This document shows positions 1-7,640 of a stretch of DNA of 12,066 nucleotides, in pieces. Every line of letters begins with the position of its first letter. The stretch's first letter is position 1. The translations under genes were made by a program, and so were the position numbers. Source of the DNA: an uncultured Bacteroidales bacterium (GTDB lineage: Bacteria; Bacteroidota; Bacteroidia; Bacteroidales; Bacteroidaceae); the NCBI GenBank assembly GCA_937995875.1, contig CALKIW010000035.1:1-12066 (forward strand), in the 5' to 3' direction. The notes below the pieces were generated by a model. It worked only from the letters and a program-made list of their open reading frames with translations. It did no database searches and was not told the DNA's origin.

Positions 1-59
1 AATGACGGAATTATGAAAACGATATAAGCCGGAATGCAACAAATTCATGTCAATCGACG

Positions 60-110
60 AAACCGCAGGGCGGACGATTAAGAGCGTCCTGTTCCTGCGG
101 TTTTTAATTT
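60..110 (+). terminator. Rho-independent terminator upstream of the late module
   Basis: A 10-bp perfect stem (60-69 pairs with 94-103) is followed by a T-rich run through 110. A second, nested stem (72-76 with 85-89) sits inside the loop. The geometry is a classic intrinsic terminator reading on the plus strand; the minus strand lacks a matching T-run. It separates an upstream transcription unit from the methyltransferase gene. Bases 1-59 hold no complete gene; frame 1 is open from the window edge to a TAA at 25-27, which could be the tail of an upstream gene but is too short to identify. Confidence 0.8.
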
Positions 111-156
111 GAAAACACATTACACCAACCAAACAGTGCATCAAGATAAATCGAAA

Positions 157-1572
157 ATGAAAAAGACTACAGAAAGCAAAAAAAATCAAGCGCACTCGGA
201 ACAACATAAGGCAGTAAGGTTTGAAAGGCGATACTTTGCCCCGAATATTCTGAAAGCCAACAATGGTCAGATTGATGGAGTGCCGTCCAACCCGCGCTTT
301 ATCCGAGACAATAAATATAAAAAATTGCTCGAAAGCATGCAGCAGGATCCTGATTTTCTGGAGATACGGGAGATAGCTGTTTATGACATGGGAGAGGGGG
401 CGGCCACTGATGAAAGATTTGTCTGTATCGGTGGGAATATGCGATACAGGGCTGCAAAACAATTAGGATGGAAAACCGTACCATGCAAGATTATTCCAAC
501 AGGGTATGACAAGGAAAAGATACGACGTTTCATACTTAAGGATAACGCAGCGTTTGGAGAAACAGACTGGGATATACTGATTAACGAATTTACGCAGGCA
601 GAAATCGATGCAGCAGCCATTGACATCCCAGACATTCCAGACCCGCACATGGACGAGGCAGAGGAGGCGGAGGAAGACAATTTCGATATTGATTCAAACA
701 CGCCAAAAGTGGCACGATCCAAGGACGGAGACATTTACCAGCTCGGAGAACACCGCCTTATTTGCGGAGATAGCACCAAGGAGGAGTATATCAACGCACT
801 AATGGGCGTAGAGCAGGCAGACCTGCTTGTCACAGATCCGCCATACAACGTTGATTACCACGCCAAGGGAGGCCTTAACAAAATTGCCAACGACAATATG
901 GCGGATTTGAACTTTATAGCCTTTTTAACTGATGCATTCAAAATCGCCAACGAAAACATCCGTCAGGGCGCAGCTGTTTATATATGGCACGCAGACAGCC
1001 AAGGTTTTAATTTTAGGACGGCAACAAAAAACGTTGGGTGGACGGTAAGACAATGTTTAATCTGGAATAAAAACAGCCTCGTCCTTGGCAGGCAGGATTA
1101 CCAATGGAAGCACGAGCCGTGCCTGTATTTGTGGAAAGACGGAGCAGCGCACTACTTCGTGGACAAGCGAAACCTAACAACGGTTATCGAGGACAAAAAA
1201 GACATTGACGAGATGAGCAAGCAGGAGATGAAAGATTTGCTGGAGCGCATATTCATCAAACAGGAACTTCCCACGACCGTTATCAATTGTGATAAGCCTT
1301 TGAGGTCTGCCGACCACCCAACGATGAAGCCGGTATCCCTTATTGGTCAGCTTATCGCCAACAGCAGCAGACGTGGAGATATTGTACTCGATATCTTTGG
1401 CGGGAGTGGGACAACACTCATAGCGGCCGAGCAACTCGGTAGAAAATGCAGAATGATGGAACTTGAGCCAGTTTATATAGACGTTATTTGTAAACGGTGG
1501 GAGGAGCTCACGGGGCAGACAAGCGAGCTTATCGGAAATATTCACGACAAAAATTATAAGGAGGACAAATAA
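157..1572 (+). CDS. ParB-like N-terminal domain fused to a beta-class DNA (adenine/cytosine-N4) methyltransferase
   Basis: Likely transfers a methyl group from S-adenosylmethionine to an exocyclic amino group in DNA, marking phage DNA. Residues are numbered from the ATG at 157. Residues about 20-145 resemble the ParB/Srx nuclease-like fold, with the box GGNMRYRA at 92-99. An acidic linker (about 165-180) precedes the methyltransferase. This has the catalytic DPPY motif at 227-230 and the SAM-binding motif with FGGSGTT at 414-420 near the C-terminus. DPPY coming before FxGxG is the beta-class order, as in CcrM. A longer reading from a TTG at 109 is open, but that codon lies in the T-run of the preceding terminator and has no ribosome site, so ATG 157 is preferred. 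ParB-methyltransferase fusions are common next to terminase genes in prophages. The target sequence cannot be read from the protein, and no partner restriction enzyme is visible. The next gene starts 2 nt after the stop. Confidence 0.85.
   Translation: MKKTTESKKNQAHSEQHKAVRFERRYFAPNILKANNGQIDGVPSNPRFIRDNKYKKLLESMQQDPDFLEIREIAVYDMGEGAATDERFVCIGGNMRYRAAKQLGWKTVPCKIIPTGYDKEKIRRFILKDNAAFGETDWDILINEFTQAEIDAAAIDIPDIPDPHMDEAEEAEEDNFDIDSNTPKVARSKDGDIYQLGEHRLICGDSTKEEYINALMGVEQADLLVTDPPYNVDYHAKGGLNKIANDNMADLNFIAFLTDAFKIANENIRQGAAVYIWHADSQGFNFRTATKNVGWTVRQCLIWNKNSLVLGRQDYQWKHEPCLYLWKDGAAHYFVDKRNLTTVIEDKKDIDEMSKQEMKDLLERIFIKQELPTTVINCDKPLRSADHPTMKPVSLIGQLIANSSRRGDIVLDIFGGSGTTLIAAEQLGRKCRMMELEPVYIDVICKRWEELTGQTSELIGNIHDKNYKEDK
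1558..1564 (+). promoter_or_regulatory. Strong Shine-Dalgarno site (AAGGAGG)
   Basis: A full AAGGAGG lies 10 nt before the ATG at 1575 and inside the end of the methyltransferase gene. It fixes the start of the TerS-like gene and suggests coupled translation. A site this strong is notable because Bacteroidota generally make little use of Shine-Dalgarno pairing. Confidence 0.7.
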
Positions 1573-1574
1573 AT

Positions 1575-2060
1575 ATGGGATTAAGCCCGGATAAGGAGAA
1601 ACGACAGAGACAGCTGGATAACATAAAGAATCACAAATTCCCAAAGGGAGTGAGCGGGAATCCAAGCGGCTTGAGCAAGAAAGTGCGGGAGCGAAACCGT
1701 ATAAATAATTTCGTTAAAAAAATTATCGGACGCAGCAAGGTCATCCAAGACCAAGATATGACGAAGAACGAAATAGACAGTATAGAACAAAAAATGCTTG
1801 CAGTTTCTTTGTCAGAGGCGCAACTTTTGGCCAAGGCAGACAACTCTCCGCTTTATATGAAAAATCTTGCAATGGCTATCATTATCGACATGAAGAATGG
1901 CAAGACAGATACCGTAGACAAACTGCGAGAACGCCAATACGGGAAGACCGTGCAGCGCCTTGAGGTGACGGGCAAGGACGGACAGCCCATCAATATGCAA
2001 AAAACGATGACGCAAACGGAAGCCAAAGACTATATAAAAAAGTTGGAAGATGAATATTAA
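1575..2060 (+). CDS. DUF5681-like protein in the small-terminase position
   Basis: A 161-residue basic protein. Residues 21-32 carry the motif KFPKGVSGNPSG, the signature I associate with DUF5681-type phage proteins, usually encoded just before the large terminase. The rest looks helical and charged, with no membrane segment. No separate classical TerS gene is visible, and this one sits 2 nt upstream of TerL. The inference is that it acts as the small terminase or DNA-recognition subunit that loads phage DNA onto the packaging motor. That role rests on position and motif only; it could instead be an accessory DNA-binding protein. The start is fixed by the AAGGAGG site 10 nt upstream. Confidence 0.65.
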   Translation: MGLSPDKEKRQRQLDNIKNHKFPKGVSGNPSGLSKKVRERNRINNFVKKIIGRSKVIQDQDMTKNEIDSIEQKMLAVSLSEAQLLAKADNSPLYMKNLAMAIIIDMKNGKTDTVDKLRERQYGKTVQRLEVTGKDGQPINMQKTMTQTEAKDYIKKLEDEY

Positions 2061-2062
2061 CA

Positions 2063-3505
2063 ATGGAGTACAGCAAGCGAGAGACAACAAAGGCATGGAC
2101 GCTAAGTGGTACGTTAAACTTCACACGGTACTTCTTCAAGAAAATGCAGAAGAAGAAATTTGTGATAGGCAACCACCACAAAATAGTCTGCAACGCCTTG
2201 GACAAAGTCATCCGAGGAGAGACACGCAGGCTGATTATAAATATTGCACCCCGTTTTGGCAAGACGGAGCTGGCAGTCAAACAGTTTATCGCATACGGGC
2301 TTGCTATTAACCCTGCATCCAAATTTATCCACCTCTCATACTCCGGGACACTTGCCATGGACAACAGCGTTTCAATTAAGGACATCATCAAGAGCGAGAC
2401 ATACCGGCAACTTTTTGATACAAGGGTGCGGGAGGGACAGGACACGAAAAACCGATGGGAAACCGAGCAGGGCGGTGGCGTATATGCCACATCAACGCTC
2501 GGACAGATTACTGGTTTTGGAGCAGGTGCGGTGGATATACCCGGCGAGCCGTACAAGTTCGCAGGAGCAATCGTGATAGACGACCCTATCAAGCCGGAAG
2601 ACGCCCTCAGTGATGTGGTAAGGGAAAGAGTAAACAGACGCTTTGAAACAACAATAAGAAACCGTGTGAACAGCAGGAATACCCCGATAATTATCATTAT
2701 GCAAAGGCTTCATGAGAATGATATGTGCGGTTATCTTGAAAGTATTGAGCCCGGAGAATGGGAAGTGGTGAGCCTTCCATGCCTTTACACAGACGAGGAG
2801 AGCGGGCAGACAAAAAGCCTTTGGCCTTTTAAACTTACGGTGGAGGAACTGCGCAAGCTAAGGGTCACAAATTCATACGTATTCGATACGCAGTACATGC
2901 AGAATCCAAAGCCAGTCGAGGGGTTGATGTACGAGAAGTTCAAGACATACGACACATTCCCAATCGAAGCCAAGTTGCCAATCAAGAAATGCTACATCGA
3001 CACAGCCGACACAGGTGCCGACTTCCTGTGCGCTATTTGTTACGATGAGTTCGAGAGCGGGTGCTATGTTACCGAGATACTTTTCACGGACAAATCAATG
3101 GAATATACGGAGCCGGAGACAGCTCGAATGTTGGTCAGAAACGGAACACAGGAGGTTATCATCGAGAGCAACAACGGAGGGCGGGGGTTTAGGCGAAACG
3201 TGGAGAAGAACGTCCGAGAGCTGGGCGATTGGAATATGATGTTTAGAGATTTCACGCAGACAAAAAACAAAGCGACACGAATTTTCACGCACAGCGCAGA
3301 GGTGCAGAATGTTGTTTGTTTTCCAACGGGATGGGAGACCCTGTATCCGCAATATTACCAAGCCATGGCCGGGTATCGAAAAATGGGTAACAACGAACAT
3401 GACGACGCACCAGACGCCACCACGGGTGTCGTTGAGAATTTCCAAGGAAACGCACAGCAATACAGCGAAGAAGACTTACAAGCAATCGAAGATATAATTT
3501 ATTAA
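2063..3505 (+). CDS. terL: Terminase large subunit (TerL)
   Basis: The ATP-driven packaging motor and headful or site-specific nuclease that moves DNA through the portal into the prohead. At 480 residues it is of usual length. The N-terminal ATPase has a Walker A-like APRFGKTE at 62-69, a Walker B-like IVIDDP at 170-175, and a coupling-type segment ending MQRLHEND at 213-220. The C-terminal RNase H-like nuclease shows its expected acidic residues in YIDTADTGAD (311-320, D313), IIESNNGG (366-373, E368) and HDDAPDA (446-452). Both domains look intact. The ATG is 2 nt after the previous stop with no clear Shine-Dalgarno, so translation may be coupled. The portal gene follows after 28 nt. A 235-codon open frame on the opposite strand here is a shadow. 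Confidence 0.93.
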   Translation: MEYSKRETTKAWTLSGTLNFTRYFFKKMQKKKFVIGNHHKIVCNALDKVIRGETRRLIINIAPRFGKTELAVKQFIAYGLAINPASKFIHLSYSGTLAMDNSVSIKDIIKSETYRQLFDTRVREGQDTKNRWETEQGGGVYATSTLGQITGFGAGAVDIPGEPYKFAGAIVIDDPIKPEDALSDVVRERVNRRFETTIRNRVNSRNTPIIIIMQRLHENDMCGYLESIEPGEWEVVSLPCLYTDEESGQTKSLWPFKLTVEELRKLRVTNSYVFDTQYMQNPKPVEGLMYEKFKTYDTFPIEAKLPIKKCYIDTADTGADFLCAICYDEFESGCYVTEILFTDKSMEYTEPETARMLVRNGTQEVIIESNNGGRGFRRNVEKNVRELGDWNMMFRDFTQTKNKATRIFTHSAEVQNVVCFPTGWETLYPQYYQAMAGYRKMGNNEHDDAPDATTGVVENFQGNAQQYSEEDLQAIEDIIY

Positions 3506-3533
3506 ACGCCACCAAAGCAAAGGAGACATAAGA

Positions 3534-4967
3534 ATGCCGACACAACAATTCACAACATCAACCACCACCACGGCTGACATATTCGATGAAAACAGAACAC
3601 CGGATGAAATTATCAAAGACCTCAAGTTTAAGACAATCGAAGTCCCGGAGTGGGAACAGCTGAAAAAAGAGTACGATCCGAAACTTCATGAGATTTTTAC
3701 GGACAAAACGTACAAAGACAAAATTAAAAACGGGCACAAGGAGAAGATGACCCGAATAACGTATGCCACCGAGAAGCTCAGCGTCAAGCGAATGAAAGAA
3801 CTTATGTTCACCATACCGGTCAAGCGGGAATACACCACCGCCAACGAGGAGGAGAAGACCGCTGCATCGATAATGGAATCGGTTTTCAGGAAAAACCATA
3901 TCGACAGCCTTAATCTCAAGCGGGCACACAAACTATTTGCCAGCTGCGAGATTGTAACGATTTGGTACACGCAGGAAGCAGAAATCTTTTATGCGGGGCA
4001 TAAAAGCCAATTCAAGTTACGTTGCAGGACATTCAGCCCCATGGACGGCGACGAGCTATATCCAAGATTTGACGAGTACGACGACCTAATCGCCCTCAGC
4101 GTCATGTATCACAGAGAGGTCGGAGGTAAGACCGTGAAATACTTTGACAGTTATACCTCTGAATTTCACTACCGATGGGTAAATGACGGGGACGGATGGA
4201 AGCAGGACATCGAGCCGGAGCCAATAACCATAAACAAAATACAAGGTGTTTATTTATACCGCAGTGAGCCGATATGGGAAGACCAGTCCCACAATCGCAG
4301 CGAACTCGAATGGACGCACAGCAGAAACGGCAACTATTTGCGCAAAAACAGCAGACCTACATGGGTTATCTACAGCGACCGACCAAACCCAATCGGCAAG
4401 AAACGGGAGCCGACAGATGACAACAGCGGGCGCAATATTCTGCGGTACGGCAAGGAGGACAAGGCCGGGTATGCCACATGGGAACAAGCCGTTGAATCCT
4501 TAAAGTTTCACACCGAGGAGCTTAGGCGGAACATACACACCACCTTGCAGCTACCGGATATGAGCATGGAGCAGATGAAGAGTACACCGATGAGCGGAGA
4601 AGCCCGTAAGATGCTTTTCATAGACTGCCAGATGAAAGTCAGCGACGAGAAGGGCGATTGGATCGAGTTCTTCAATAGAGAGGTAAATGTTTTGCGTGCA
4701 TTCCTTTCTGAAATGTACCCCAATTTGGCCGAAGCCTTCCATAGCATGGGCGTGGAAAACAAAATTACCCCATTCCAGATTGACGAATCGAGCAAGGATA
4801 TTAAAAACCTTATCGACGCAACAAACGGCAAGGCAATCATGAGCCAGCGCACAGCCGTTAAGAAGTTGAACGCCGTTCCAGAGCAGGAGGTGGATGAGGA
4901 ATTGCTCGCCATTGCAGAGGATGAGAATAGAGCCGAGGACGCATTCATGCAGGAGCCGACAATATAA
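3534..4967 (+). CDS. Portal protein (SPP1 gp6-like)
   Basis: Forms the dodecameric ring at one head vertex through which DNA enters and leaves, and docks the terminase and the connector proteins. At 477 residues it fits SPP1 gp6/Phage_prot_Gp6-type portals. It follows TerL and precedes MuF, the canonical order. The C-terminal third has the expected helical region, and a segment around 432-446 (NGKAIMSQRTAVKKL) resembles the portal pattern in which 'G.iS..Ta....' precedes the acidic tail. The last 40 residues are strongly acidic. AAGGAG at 3520-3525 sits 8 nt before the ATG and supports this start. No frameshift or truncation is seen. The assignment rests on position, length and weak motif resemblance rather than catalytic residues. 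Confidence 0.82.
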   Translation: MPTQQFTTSTTTTADIFDENRTPDEIIKDLKFKTIEVPEWEQLKKEYDPKLHEIFTDKTYKDKIKNGHKEKMTRITYATEKLSVKRMKELMFTIPVKREYTTANEEEKTAASIMESVFRKNHIDSLNLKRAHKLFASCEIVTIWYTQEAEIFYAGHKSQFKLRCRTFSPMDGDELYPRFDEYDDLIALSVMYHREVGGKTVKYFDSYTSEFHYRWVNDGDGWKQDIEPEPITINKIQGVYLYRSEPIWEDQSHNRSELEWTHSRNGNYLRKNSRPTWVIYSDRPNPIGKKREPTDDNSGRNILRYGKEDKAGYATWEQAVESLKFHTEELRRNIHTTLQLPDMSMEQMKSTPMSGEARKMLFIDCQMKVSDEKGDWIEFFNREVNVLRAFLSEMYPNLAEAFHSMGVENKITPFQIDESSKDIKNLIDATNGKAIMSQRTAVKKLNAVPEQEVDEELLAIAEDENRAEDAFMQEPTI

Positions 4968-4986
4968 TCACAGACATCTAAAGGTT

Positions 4987-4991
4987 GGAGG
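4987..4991 (+). promoter_or_regulatory. Shine-Dalgarno (GGAGG) deciding the MuF start
   Basis: GGAGG ends 5 nt before the ATG at 4997. A TTG at 4985 in the same frame would place this site inside the coding region, so the ATG is the better start. Confidence 0.65.
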
Positions 4992-4996
4992 CAACA

Positions 4997-7291
4997 ATGG
5001 CCGAAAAGAAGAAAATAAACATAGGGATATACGACGAGTTGCATCGGAAGAATTTGCTGAAAAGAGCAAAGCAGGTGCAGAGGTTGTACAAGCAGGCAGT
5101 GCAGAAAATTACCCAAAAAGCACAGCCCACCCTATTTGACATCGACCCCAGCCTTGAAGAGTTTCATTTTTCAGACTTTCCACAGCTGGCCAAAGCGGTA
5201 AACGGTTACATCCTGCAAATGGGACAAGGCCTACAGAGCAATGTGGAAGACGGCGATGTTGAAGCGTGGACACTGGCCAACACAAAGAATGACGCAGTGG
5301 TTAACCACATGACAGCTGCGTACAAAATTCCGAGAGAGACTCTAAACAAATGGAAGCATCCACATTTGGAAGCTTTGGCCGCATTCATGGCACGTAAGAC
5401 CACGAGTATGAACTTATCGGATGGAGGAAGCAGGGAAGACGCCATAGCGGGTGTGTGGAACTTAAAGCAATTCAAAGAAGAATTAGAACTCGCTCTCGAA
5501 ACTGGCATTGGTCAAGGCAAGAGCGCAGCAGAACTCGCAAGGGATGTTAAGCAGTATCTCAAAAATCCAGACAAATTGTTCAGGCGAGTGCGTGAGCGGG
5601 TCATTATAGACAAAAATGGAAATAAACGCAGGGTGGGAGCGCTCCGCCTAAGCAAGGCAGCGGCAGCATACCATCCCGGACAGGGCGTTTATCGATCCAG
5701 CTATAAAAACGCATTACGGCTGACCGCCACGGAGAATAACATTGCATACCGTACAGCAGACCATCAGCGGTGGAATGCCCTAAACTTCGTGCTCGGTCAG
5801 GAGGTTAAGCTAAGCAACAACCACACGCTCAACGGGAAACCATTTGTAGACATTTGCGATGATTTAGCAGGCAAGTACCCAAAGACTTTCAAGTTTACGG
5901 GGTGGCACCCATGGTGCAGATGCTACGCTACTTCAATTTTGGCTGACAGAGCGGAATTTGAAGAATATTGCAAGCTGCTGGAGCAGGGCAAGGATGTTAG
6001 TAATTTTAAATTCACGGGCATGATAGGGCCAGAGGACGCCCCGGAGGAGTTCAGACAATGGGTGCAGGATAACAAGCAACGAATATCCAAGTCCAAGAAC
6101 ATGCCGTATTTTTTAAGAGACAATCCCCGTCTCTTGGAGAGCGCAGGGTACAAGATTCCTAAAGAGCAGCATGGTATGTTTGATTGGGACAAGGCCAAAC
6201 CCAGTGTCAGAATAGACACGGTATCCACTGACTCTAATCCGAAACTTGCCACACAGAGCCTACTTGAAAAGGCGGCCAAACGACACGCAGCACGAACACA
6301 AGAGCAGATAGACGTTATACAGAATGCATGGAATACCAAACGATTAAAAGACATCGATGCCCGGGCAAAGGAAGCAGAGAAGGTACTGGATGGAACTACG
6401 TCACCAAACAACGAGCGTAAGGCACTAAAGAAGAGGCTCCTCAAGGTCAAGAATGCTATTCTTGAACACAGGAGCCCAGCAATGGTCGAGACTCTCTACG
6501 CACGATATGAGCGAGGCATCGACATCCAGCAGAGGTGGGACAAAATAGTATGGGGTGGTTTCAGTAAGGAGCAGCGCAAGAACTGCTACGAGATAGAAAA
6601 GCAGATTGGAATCTTGAAAGGGCGCAAGATGGCATACGAGCAAGCGGACAAGCAGAACGCCAACCCGGACTTGATCCCACAATGGAAGCCTACAAAGAAA
6701 GCAGCAGAATGGCACTTCAAAGCCCCAGATGGAACAATACATTACGTCGAAGAAGACCCACGCTACAAGAAGAATATGTGGAAATACGAGAATAATTGTC
6801 AAACTTGTGCTCCAGCTTACACACTTCGAGAATGGGGATTTAACATAAAAGCAGGCGGAAATCTTAAGCCAGCAGGACTAAGCTACGAACTATCTCATGG
6901 TAACAATTGGGTAGATACATGGATAGAACAAGACGGATCACCAGCCAAGATAAAATCCTTCAAAGATTGGATGAGCGAGAAGGGCTATAAAAGGATGGAA
7001 AAAAAACAATTCAGGGTGTACTTCGACGAAATCACAAAAGAGGAAGGAACGTATGAAATCGGACTCTCATGGAAAGGCGGAGGTGGACATTGCACGATCC
7101 TCAAACGCTTCAAGGATGGCACGCTGAGATACGTAGAACCACAGCACGACAACAGTCCAGGAAGCGGATGGGAATGGAAGGATGTAGACTTCCTCTGCTC
7201 ACAAATCACAGTAAAGGGAAGGGACGGAATTATGAGGGTAGACAACAAACTCCTTAACCTAAAATGGGCTTCAATCTTCCATAAACGATGA
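4997..7291 (+). CDS. MuF-type head morphogenesis protein with C-terminal papain-fold toxin-like domain
   Basis: A 764-residue protein, far longer than a plain SPP1 gp7/Mu F minor head protein (roughly 300-400 residues). Residues are numbered from the ATG at 4997. The MuF part lies at about 130-320 and ends in the family signature HPWCRC (304-309). MuF proteins sit inside the head near the portal and may be ejected with DNA. Residues about 400-540 are charged and probably coiled. The C-terminal domain (about 545-764) has an NPD segment (556-558), NCQTC with cysteines at 601 and 604, a GGHC with histidine 698, and VEPQ at 713-716. This layout matches my recollection of papain-fold (Tox-PL/glutamine-deamidase-like) domains of polymorphic toxins, which use Cys-His-Asp/Gln. 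Such fusions are known as MuF polymorphic toxins of temperate phages. Target and activity are not shown by the sequence; a cysteine protease is an alternative. The gene overlaps the opposite-strand gene by 21 bp. Confidence 0.8.
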   Translation: MAEKKKINIGIYDELHRKNLLKRAKQVQRLYKQAVQKITQKAQPTLFDIDPSLEEFHFSDFPQLAKAVNGYILQMGQGLQSNVEDGDVEAWTLANTKNDAVVNHMTAAYKIPRETLNKWKHPHLEALAAFMARKTTSMNLSDGGSREDAIAGVWNLKQFKEELELALETGIGQGKSAAELARDVKQYLKNPDKLFRRVRERVIIDKNGNKRRVGALRLSKAAAAYHPGQGVYRSSYKNALRLTATENNIAYRTADHQRWNALNFVLGQEVKLSNNHTLNGKPFVDICDDLAGKYPKTFKFTGWHPWCRCYATSILADRAEFEEYCKLLEQGKDVSNFKFTGMIGPEDAPEEFRQWVQDNKQRISKSKNMPYFLRDNPRLLESAGYKIPKEQHGMFDWDKAKPSVRIDTVSTDSNPKLATQSLLEKAAKRHAARTQEQIDVIQNAWNTKRLKDIDARAKEAEKVLDGTTSPNNERKALKKRLLKVKNAILEHRSPAMVETLYARYERGIDIQQRWDKIVWGGFSKEQRKNCYEIEKQIGILKGRKMAYEQADKQNANPDLIPQWKPTKKAAEWHFKAPDGTIHYVEEDPRYKKNMWKYENNCQTCAPAYTLREWGFNIKAGGNLKPAGLSYELSHGNNWVDTWIEQDGSPAKIKSFKDWMSEKGYKRMEKKQFRVYFDEITKEEGTYEIGLSWKGGGGHCTILKRFKDGTLRYVEPQHDNSPGSGWEWKDVDFLCSQITVKGRDGIMRVDNKLLNLKWASIFHKR

Positions 7292-7507
7292 AACGAGTTC
7301 GAGAGCAAAGAAGCCATCGAATACCTCAGTCTCTCCCGATTCATCCAAAGTAATGACGAAAGGGAATCCCGTCTTTGAATCGGCAAGAAAGGCTATGTAG
7401 AAGGATACAGCATCCCTTGTCCCCAAGAAGGAGACTTCAAGGCTTTCCTTGCCTAAATTTTGCTCAGCCAAGGAAAGCACAACTGCTGGTACTTTGTTTT
7501 TTTTCAT
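7271..7507 (-). CDS. Small acidic protein, candidate immunity protein for the MuF toxin
   Basis: A 78-residue protein on the minus strand, the only gene of this orientation in the module. I do not recognise a family. It has no signal peptide or membrane helix. It is acidic (13 D/E against 6 K/R), with an alternating hydrophobic middle (about 33-52, including FYIAFL and FPFVITL) that suggests a small alpha/beta or beta-sheet fold. Many immunity proteins are small and acidic. The frame is open up to 7555, but the exact promoter at 7525-7556 would start RNA near 7516-7520, so only the ATG at 7507 fits. The leader AAAAGTTGAAATA has no Shine-Dalgarno, as in native Bacteroidota genes. Its stop lies inside the toxin gene's last 21 bp. 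The immunity role is inferred from orientation, private promoter and adjacency. It could instead be an unrelated lysogenic-conversion (moron) gene. Confidence 0.7.
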   Translation of the reverse strand: MKKNKVPAVVLSLAEQNLGKESLEVSFLGTRDAVSFYIAFLADSKTGFPFVITLDESGETEVFDGFFALELVSSFMED

Positions 7508-7524
7508 TATTTCAACTTTTGTCG

Positions 7525-7556
7525 CAAATCTAAGAAAAAAATCCCAGAGATGCAAA
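7525..7556 (-). promoter_or_regulatory. Bacteroidota-type promoter for the minus-strand small gene
   Basis: Read on the minus strand, TTTG (7556-7553) is followed by a 20-nt spacer and TAGATTTG (7532-7525). This is an exact match to the Bacteroides -33 TTTG / -7 TAnnTTTG consensus at normal spacing. Transcription should begin roughly 5-9 nt further on, leaving a leader of about 9-13 nt before the ATG at 7507. It is the best promoter I see in the window. It would be active whenever the host's primary sigma factor is active, hence in a lysogen. Confidence 0.72.
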
Positions 7557-7640
7557 TAAATATTTTAGAATTTACTATCTATAAGCAACAATACAAATAG
7601 TTAACATAGGTTAAACCGATTATAATCAAACACATAATAG

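Noticed and set aside
4..16. 13-bp direct repeat GACGGAATTATGA shared with 7223-7235
   Set aside because: A shared word of this length is expected about once by chance in a window of this size, and the flanks do not match; not evidence for an attachment site.
104..111. TTAATTTG as a possible -7 box for the methyltransferase gene
   Set aside because: One mismatch to TAnnTTTG, no TTTG about 20 nt upstream, and it lies in the terminator T-run; not enough to call a promoter.
109..156. TTG start extending the methyltransferase by 16 residues
   Set aside because: The TTG falls in the T-run of the terminator, there is no ribosome site, and the extra residues look like random low-complexity sequence.
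1174..1665. Minus-strand 163-codon open frame
   Set aside because: Antisense to the methyltransferase SAM-binding region, which is clearly coding on the plus strand.
1990..2697. Minus-strand 235-codon open frame
   Set aside because: Lies wholly antisense to the end of the TerS-like gene and the ATPase half of TerL, whose motifs are intact; composition is typical of a shadow frame and it has no promoter or ribosome site that I can see.
5923..6450. Minus-strand 175-codon open frame inside the MuF gene
   Set aside because: Antisense to the MuF coiled linker; rich in Ser/Leu/Phe as expected from reading the complement of charged codons; no supporting signals.
7508..7555. Longer form of the minus-strand small gene starting near 7555
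   Set aside because: The added 16 codons cover the promoter itself, so a transcript from that promoter could not encode them.
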